DNA from: Acidithiobacillus sp.
Lineage (GTDB): Bacteria; Pseudomonadota; Gammaproteobacteria; Acidithiobacillales; Acidithiobacillaceae
Length of the DNA: 46,906 bases
NCBI RefSeq assembly: GCF_023256195.1
Contig: NZ_JAGDWX010000037.1
Coordinates: forward strand, 1 to 46,906
Reading direction: 5' to 3'
A program made the position numbers and the translations under genes. Below the pieces are notes generated by a model, which had not been told where the DNA came from, did not search any database, and saw only the letters and a program-made list of their open reading frames with translations. Positions 46,086-46,906 of the stretch are shown here, in pieces (position 1 is the first letter of the stretch; the number at the start of each line of letters is the position of its first letter).

Positions 46086-46906
46086 ATGTCCGCATTTGCC
46101 CCCAACTCTCGCCGTATCCTGCAGCTCCTGGGCGACTGGCATCAGGCCGGCTGGATCGGTCCGCTGGAGCCGACCCTCGCACACTGGCTGGCCCAACGCG
46201 ATCCGGACATCGCGCCCGAGCTGCTCTTTCTCGCCGCCATTCTGGTACACCTGGAGGGACTCGGCCACACCTGTCTGGATCTATCCGCCTTCCTGGCCCA
46301 GCCCGCTTACTACCTGGACTGGCCGGCCGAAGCCCAAGAGGCCCTGGAGGATATGCTGCGGCAGATGGGACCCACGGCGGACGCCTGGCACACCGCCCTG
46401 GCCCGAGGCAGTCGCGTCCTCGCCCAACACCCCCAGATCGCGCACCCGCAGCCCCGCCATCCCGGCCCCGAAACTCCGCTGGTCTGGGATGGCCAACGCC
46501 TATACCTGCGCCGCCACTATCGCGACGAAATGGAGATCGCCGGGGCGCTGCACGACCGCGCACGCTCCATCGTCGCGCGTTTCCAGCAGGGTGAGGATAT
46601 CCTCGCGCGTCTCTTCGGCCCCGTCAGCGCCAGCACCGCCGAGGACGGTCAGCGCCTCGCCTGCGCCCTGGCCGCGGAGCGCGGCTTCACCCTCATCACC
46701 GGCGGGCCCGGCAGCGGCAAGACCTATACCATCGCCCGTCTGCTGGTGCTACTGGCTCAGACAGCGGAGCTACGGATCGCGCTCGCGGCTCCCACCGGCA
46801 AGGCGGCCCTGCGCATGGACACGGCCCTGCAGCAGAGCGTCGACGATTTCGTCCGGCGCGGTGAACCGGAATTGGCCGACCTCCTGCGCCGTGTGCCCCC
46901 TGCCCA
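46086..46906 (+). CDS. recD: Exodeoxyribonuclease V alpha subunit RecD, N-terminal part
   Basis: 5'-3' helicase subunit of RecBCD; 273 residues are in view and the gene continues beyond the window. An N-terminal helical region that contacts RecC is followed by RLFGP, the Walker A motif GGPGSGKTYTIARL (near residue 206) and the APTGKAALRM motif. The ATG at 46086 is six bases after the recB stop; its ribosome site is weak, suggesting coupling. I read the frame directly and found no stop. Confidence 0.92.
   Translation, partial: MSAFAPNSRRILQLLGDWHQAGWIGPLEPTLAHWLAQRDPDIAPELLFLAAILVHLEGLGHTCLDLSAFLAQPAYYLDWPAEAQEALEDMLRQMGPTADAWHTALARGSRVLAQHPQIAHPQPRHPGPETPLVWDGQRLYLRRHYRDEMEIAGALHDRARSIVARFQQGEDILARLFGPVSASTAEDGQRLACALAAERGFTLITGGPGSGKTYTIARLLVLLAQTAELRIALAAPTGKAALRMDTALQQSVDDFVRRGEPELADLLRRVPPA

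Overview
The window is GC-rich, almost fully coding, and reads as chromosomal DNA of an acidophilic, iron- and sulfur-oxidising proteobacterium, most likely an Acidithiobacillus of the A. caldus type. The main pointers are the 'ferrooxidans-type' GshA, a complete Kdp system, FeoABC, and the overall gene content and base composition. The genus is inferred from protein families only. No rRNA, tRNA, CRISPR array or insertion sequence was recognised.

Region 1 (1-16.4 kb) is a potassium and osmotic-stress block. A ModA/WtpA-like binding protein (26-955) is followed by a long leftward stretch: a second, orphan KdpA (kdpA2), two small membrane proteins, a PUA-less glutamate 5-kinase, a 69-aa protein, an outer-membrane porin, and kdpC-kdpB-kdpA-kdpF with an extra 29-aa membrane ORF. 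Rightward from the divergent promoter run kdpD, kdpE and an SLC13/TrkA_C permease. Three leftward promoters (29-aa ORF/kdpFABC, porin, accessory operon) carry TTTAYR-like half-sites at exact 11-base spacing, as in the known KdpE site, so these transcription units look like one KdpE regulon. This linkage of Kdp, a porin, proline synthesis and a KdpA with altered filter loops is the most novel signal in the window.

Region 2 (16.5-26.3 kb) holds a DUF429 protein, a pyruvate dehydrogenase operon whose third gene fuses a two-lipoyl E2 to a complete E3, a PsiE-like protein, a Fur-box-preceded feoABC operon and erpA.

Region 3 (26.4-36.8 kb) is a tightly packed rightward run with many ATGA/GTGA overlaps: gltA-gshA-gshB, then algH-ruvX-pyrR-pyrB-pyrC' (a dihydroorotase homologue without metal ligands), followed by glrK, a QseG-like lipoprotein and the sigma-54 activator glrR.

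Region 4 (36.8-46.9 kb) holds a small membrane protein, an MNIO (DUF692) RiPP-type operon with a Cys/Met-rich exported precursor resembling metal-buffering peptides, and recC-recB-recD, with recD cut by the window end. No gene-free stretch exceeds about 165 bases.
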